From contig OU015498.1 of assembly GCA_907164885.2 (NCBI GenBank), forward strand, positions 124,685,727-124,749,726: a DNA stretch of 64,000 nucleotides. Reading direction: 5' to 3'. Source of the DNA: Dolomedes plantarius. Taxonomy: Eukaryota; Arthropoda; Arachnida; Araneae; Dolomedidae. Numbering within the stretch: position 1 is the stretch's first letter; each line of letters opens with the position of its first letter. This document shows positions 59,701 through 64,000 of the stretch, in pieces. Below the pieces are notes generated by a model, which was not told the DNA's origin, ran no database searches, and saw nothing but the letters and a program-made list of their open reading frames with translations. The translations under genes were made by a program, and so were the position numbers.

Positions 59701-59970
59701 GAATTAATAAACGAAAATTCAAGTAATTTTTTATTTATGTTAATTCAATACTAACTAACAAATTAATGTAAAAAAAATTACCCACATTCTTAAAATTTAA
59801 TTAATTACCACTAGTTAATTGAAGTTGTACTTTAAAGTACCGCTAGTGTTATAGGGTTGCAAAAATCTTCAAACTTTGAAAATTAATCAGAATGTTTAAA
59901 AAATGATATAATTATTTATTATGAAACGCAGAACAATTTTAAATATAATGAAAATTTAACTTTGATTATA
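59701..59970. other. No gene seen
   Basis: AT-rich sequence between the Harbinger and piggyBac remnants. Confidence 0.45.
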
Positions 59971-60545
59971 TTAAAAAAAACAATTTTTTTTTAAATTTAC
60001 ACATAAAATAAAATTACATATGCTGCATTTTGAATGAAGTTTTGATTGAACTTTTCTTTGTGCACAAAGCTTGCAGAGATCGTGATTTGACAGAAATGTT
60101 ACACGAATTTTGTACTCTAACAGGGAGATTGATTCATGTTTTCGGTATATATTATGTATTAATTTACACATGCTATTTCCAAAACATAGCAAGTGCCTAT
60201 GCCACCACTTTTTTGATTTTCTGTCTCTTTCATAGATCAATCGTAGCATATCCGACTTATCAACACCACCCATGTGTGCGTTATGTGTGCATTCAAAAAT
60301 TACTGTTTCATTATCTTTATATCTATCTCTGTGAACAGGGCCCGACTTAGCCTAATTGGGGCCCGGGGCAAAAACTTCTCTGGGGCCCCCCCCTCTGCTT
60401 CACTACTTCAGTAATGAAGAACTTAATACTTAATACTAAACTTTCTATTCGATTTGGGGGCCCCCCTCTGATGTGGGGGCCCGGGGCAACTGCCCCGTAT
60501 GCCCCTGCCTTAGTCAGGCTCTGTCTGTGAAGAATTAGGGATCAG
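59971..60545 (-). pseudogene. piggyBac-type transposase, C-terminal fragment, split by a MITE
   Basis: HNAHMGGVDKSDMLRLIYE contains the final catalytic Asp region of DDE_Tnp_1_7. It is followed by DRKSKKWWHRHLLCFGNS and a C-terminal Cys-rich finger (CKLCAQRK, CSICNFILC, KKNC), matching PGBD4-like proteins. Upstream codons (RDRYKDNETVIFE) run to the border of the hAT MITE at 60336. Beyond the MITE a few further codons (SLILH) continue in the same frame once the insert and one duplication are discounted. The N-terminal two thirds are missing. Confidence 0.8.
60336..60523. mobile_element. hAT-type MITE nested in the piggyBac remnant
   Basis: The ends CAGGGCCCGACTTAGCC and the complement of cagagcctgactaagg bound 188 GC-rich bases. 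The exact 8-base duplication TCTGTGAA lies at 60328-60335 and 60524-60531. Confidence 0.92.
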
Positions 60546-60608
60546 GTAGTACCCAGGTACATTTTTATGGAGAGGTTTTTTTAAAAACTATTTTTGTAAT
60601 ATTAAAAA

Positions 60609-61351
60609 ATGGGGGGAAAGGTTTTGAGGATTCAGGAAGCTTTAGATTATGTACAATCTTTGGATTCTGATGAATACGCAGATGAAGACAGCATTATCTG
60701 TTTGCCCCTCGATTCTGGTCAGGTAACTGATGAAGAAAATATTTCCTATAATAATTTAAGGGATATGATTCCCTTAGAAATTTCTGGACAAGTTGAACTA
60801 AAAGCAAACAGCAGAAAGGTAGAAATTTTGAGAAGAAAATTAAACGTAGGAAGAGAAAAAAGCCCATTACAAATAATACTTCAGATGACGATACAAGTAT
60901 GTAAGGAGACAAACTGAAGGAAAAGAAATCATTAAATTGGAAAAAACAAATCAAATGTTGGCTATTGAATCCGAAGAAATGTCAACACTTGAAGACACCC
61001 GAGATGAATTGGCAATGAAATCTCCATTTGAAATTTTCCAAATGTACTTTGACTTGATGAAAGGACAAATGTCCCAGTTAGAATGCCTACGCAATATTGC
61101 GTTGATGAAAACAGATAAACCTGAATCTAAACAGACATTTTTGTTTAGGACTACGAATACCAGTGAATACGGATATTCGTTTTGATGGCATGAATCATTT
61201 TATTTTACAAGCTGGAAAACAATCAAAATGCAAAATTTGCAAAAAGAACACTCGTCAATGTTGTGAAAAATGTACAGAAATGCTACATAAAAACTGCTCT
61301 TATAATTTTCATAAAAGATTGTTAGGGAGACTCAATAAAAATATGCATTAA
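60609..61351 (+). pseudogene. piggyBac-type transposase with the catalytic core deleted
   Basis: The N-terminal acidic region (LDSDEYADEDSIICLPLDSG, VTDEENISYNNLRD) is typical of PGBD3-like proteins. A frameshift near 60910 leads to KSPFEIFQMYFDLM, the start of the transposase domain. At about 61140 the sequence jumps to DIRFDGMNHFILQAGKQS and a zinc-ribbon-like C-terminus (CKICKK, CCEKC). The DDE core between is lost. It is divergent from the minus-strand remnant at 59971 and about 60 bases from it, so the pair is not one gene. Confidence 0.75.
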
Positions 61352-61585
61352 TACGGGTAAATAAATTTCATTTGTTAAGTTATTAAAAAATATCTCCATG
61401 TTCTGTGTGATGAAATATTTCTTTAAATCTATTTCGAGAAATTTTTTTACATGATTAAAAATTACAATGATATTTTAAAAATGTATATTTAATGCCTTAA
61501 ATAATATAGAATAGTCGTTTCAGGAGGTTTTAAATATTTACTTGCTTGACTTTAGCGTAACATACGGTTTGGATGTTCATACGGG
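61352..61585. other. No gene seen
   Basis: AT-rich sequence. Confidence 0.45.
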
Positions 61586-62748
61586 CAAGGGCGTGATTAG
61601 GGTTTTCGCGGCCCTAGGCGAAACACATTTATTGGCAATCAAATTTCTCTACGTACTGAGTAATGGATCTTGTAAGACAACTCCGATCCCCCCCCCCCCG
61701 AAAAAACTGCATCCACCACTGATTTTACTAATTATTACTTTTAATGCATTACGTTTCGATACTAAAAAACCTACATTCTAGCTACGTAAAAGAAAATTAT
61801 GCATGAAATTACAATTGGTCCACTAAAATACAAAATTAATCAATTTGTATGAATAATGAAACAATGGAAAAATTATTTATCCGATTTAGAAAATGTAAAT
61901 TGTTAAAAACAAATACTTACATGTATGAATTTGTTGCATTGTTTTTTTTTATGCCCAGTAAGCAATTTTTCTTGCTTTCTGAGCAGCAAAATTGTCTATT
62001 TTAAGTGAAAAGTCAAAAGATGATGAGAGATCTTTTTCATTAGAAATAAGTACCAAGGAGTACAGGCGTACAATCCGTATTCAAAGCGTACTAATTGTAC
62101 CTCCTTTGTAATATTTTCAATTCTTCGAGAAGGGGGAAATAAAATCCATTATAATGATAGAGAGAAAAAGTAAAAGCCATTTTTTATTTACCTCACTCCT
62201 TCAGCCTTCAAACCCGTTTTTTCCCAACAGGTTTGTAGCGCATTTACTTACTTGTCTTACTCTCCCCGGAGAAATGTCTTGTCTATTGTTTGCTTTGAAT
62301 AGACCAAACATTTGACCAAATGGTATTACTATTCGTTCACAAAGATATGTTAACGTTTTTCTCAGTTTGCAACTATTCCGTGAAAACGGACAGATTCCAA
62401 CAAAACGGTTTATAATTCTTCAAATGACTGTATGTAATGATCGACAGATAGTAGAAACTGATATTGAAAAAAGGGATTGATAATCAAGGTTTTACTATAA
62501 CTGAATTGAAGATCAATCATGTTTTTCTAACCGAGAAATTTTTCGAACCAAAAGGGTAGTTTGTCAATTAAGATTCTTTCTACGATTCATTTAAAAAAAA
62601 TCGAGACATATATTATTTTTTATAAGTTTAATTATCGAAACCACGAAAAATGAGGGATTTCTTAAAAAACCCGTAAAATTTAGAAAAGTGTTGCAATGAG
62701 GAATAAAAATGCCGGCCCTAAACGCCCTACCCCCTAAGCACGGCCCTG
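61586..62748. mobile_element. hAT-like non-autonomous element
   Basis: The left end CAAGGGCGTGATTAGGG pairs imperfectly with the right end, whose complement reads CAGGGCCGTGCTTAGGG. Flanking octamers CATACGGG and CATACGCG differ by one base, as expected for an old 8-base duplication. A second hAT-type end (complement CAGTGGTGGATGCAG) stops at about 61720 inside it beside a 12-base C run. No transposase was found. Confidence 0.65.
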
Positions 62749-62875
62749 CATACGCGGAAGGAACAAGCATTACCCCCATTAGGCGCCAAGTCTCCCATTT
62801 TGGGACCCTATCGTAAATTCTATACAAATGCAGATTTAAATAAAATTTAAACTGCACATCAATTGAGATAAGTAA

Positions 62876-63030
62876 GGGCCTGTTCACATAGGAGTCCGTT
62901 GCGTTGCGTTAAGGGAAATATAACGTTGAGACGAAAATAAACCAATCATAGGCGTTGAAAATTTCTTTGCTAATCATTTGGAGGCCTATGATTGGTTTAT
63001 TTTCGTCTCAACGTCATCTTTTCCTTAAGG
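62876..63030. mobile_element. PIF/Harbinger-like MITE D, right end lost
   Basis: It begins GGGCCTGTTCACATAGGAGT after TAA. Internal arms gttgagacgaaaataaacca and their complement form a long stem. The mirror terminus is absent. Confidence 0.78.
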
Positions 63031-63652
63031 GGGTGCATCAGTAGACCTCGCAGATCGTACGTTTCAATGTTAATGAATTGCGAAATAGCACTTTGCATAC
63101 CGGGTTCCCTAATGAATATTTTTGAATTCTGTTTTCGGAATCTGAAAGTAGACTTCCAAAATAAATGCGAGGCTTTGCTAATTTTTTTTAAAAATTATTT
63201 TTCAAAATATTTTTAAAATTAAGTTAAAGTTTCAAAATTCCAAAACGAGAGGCATCGCTTGCTAAAAAGCTCTGTAACAAAATAACTAATAATAATTTGA
63301 AAATTTGGAAAACAAGACGCAAATCTTGAAACTTCAGGCTTTTTTTTTTAAAGATTTTTTTTGCATTTTTTGTGTTAATAGGTAATTAGCATTCTAAGCA
63401 GTTATTTTGCATTTCCATCTGTAAAACGGGAGTTTTGGCCTTAAACTCCGCCTCCAAGAGTAGTGGGGGAAGATGGCTACTTTCCTCTTCAACTTTTCCC
63501 CTCTCTGTCCAACTGGGCTGAAATTCTAGATCTGAAGGAGATAAGAGGAGTTATTTGCGGTTGTGCATTCATTTTATTTTTTGCTTGCGAGTGAGTTTCG
63601 AGATACCCCAAGTTCTGTGAATAACACTCCAGGCTTCACGCTGAAGGAATAG
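63031..63652. other. No gene seen
   Basis: Unassigned sequence. Confidence 0.45.
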
Positions 63653-63654
63653 TA

Positions 63655-63913
63655 CAGTAATACCCCAAGTTACGTGATAGGTGGTACCAACGAAAGATCG
63701 CGTAAGTCGGGGTACAACTTTGCATACAAATACATATAAATTTTTGTCTGATCGGGACCAAGAAATTACAAAAACACCAGTTTAAAGGAAAAATATTGTA
63801 TTAAAATAAAAATATTGTATTACATATTAATATTACACATATGTACAAGATATTTAAAAAAATTATATTGATGGTTTTAAAAAAAATCTAATAAAGTAGT
63901 CTGCCATATTAAC

Positions 63914-63997
<84 letters not shown>

Positions 63998-64000
63998 GGT
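63655..64000. mobile_element. Start of a Tigger/pogo-like element, cut by the window
   Basis: TA then CAGTAATACCCCAAGTTACG, followed by gcgtaagtcggggtac in inverse orientation about 30 bases later. It resembles the termini at 1953. The other end is outside the window. Confidence 0.6.
63915..63983. repeat. (TA)n microsatellite then T run
   Basis: Over 30 TA dinucleotides followed by T's to the window edge. Confidence 0.95.

Overview
This is a window of a large, AT-rich animal genome with long TA microsatellites and very many DNA transposons. Vertebrate-like gene density, bacterial operons, rRNA and CRISPR are absent. The transposon and SINE mix, with DUF4817-type and 36-residue-spaced Tc1 families, suggests an arthropod and most likely an arachnid such as a spider. 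That assignment is inference from family content only.

The one recognisable host gene is on the minus strand. Positions 50596-50420 encode 59 residues that closely match the N-terminus of neurobeachin (NBEA; rugose in flies), followed immediately by a consensus splice donor. No later NBEA exon is visible, so positions 1-50419 are probably the first coding intron. Positions above about 50.6 kb are then the 5'UTR, promoter and upstream flank.

The intron is a layered transposon graveyard. From left to right it holds: a DD41D mariner fragment; a Tigger-like MITE; a complete-ended 4.5-kb transposon (3030-7528) with an unusual, mutated transposase and a 4-bp target duplication; a Tigger-like element that keeps only its DNA-binding domain (9677-11134); tRNA-derived SINEs; PIF/Harbinger-like MITEs; a second Tigger-like family; a pile-up in TA repeats at 21.5-24.0 kb holding a nearly complete Tc1; a 3.4-kb inverted duplication with a flipped 43-bp core (26547-29951) carrying a nested mariner; a piggyBac mini-element; a second copy of the DNA-binding-only Tigger with a nested hAT MITE (33293-34928); two decayed Tc1 copies; a 703-bp foldback (42452-43154); a DUF4817-type deletion derivative; and a head-to-tail pair of a 0.7-kb dispersed repeat.

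The region above 51 kb is mostly unassigned AT-rich DNA to 56 kb. It then holds one possible gene fragment (56119) and transposon debris to the end: a DUF4817-type transposase, Harbinger, two piggyBac remnants, two hAT-like elements, a PIF MITE and the start of another Tigger-like element. Apart from the NBEA exon, no coding sequence looks intact and functional. Several nested insertions can be dated relative to each other because target duplications or empty sites lie in the same window.
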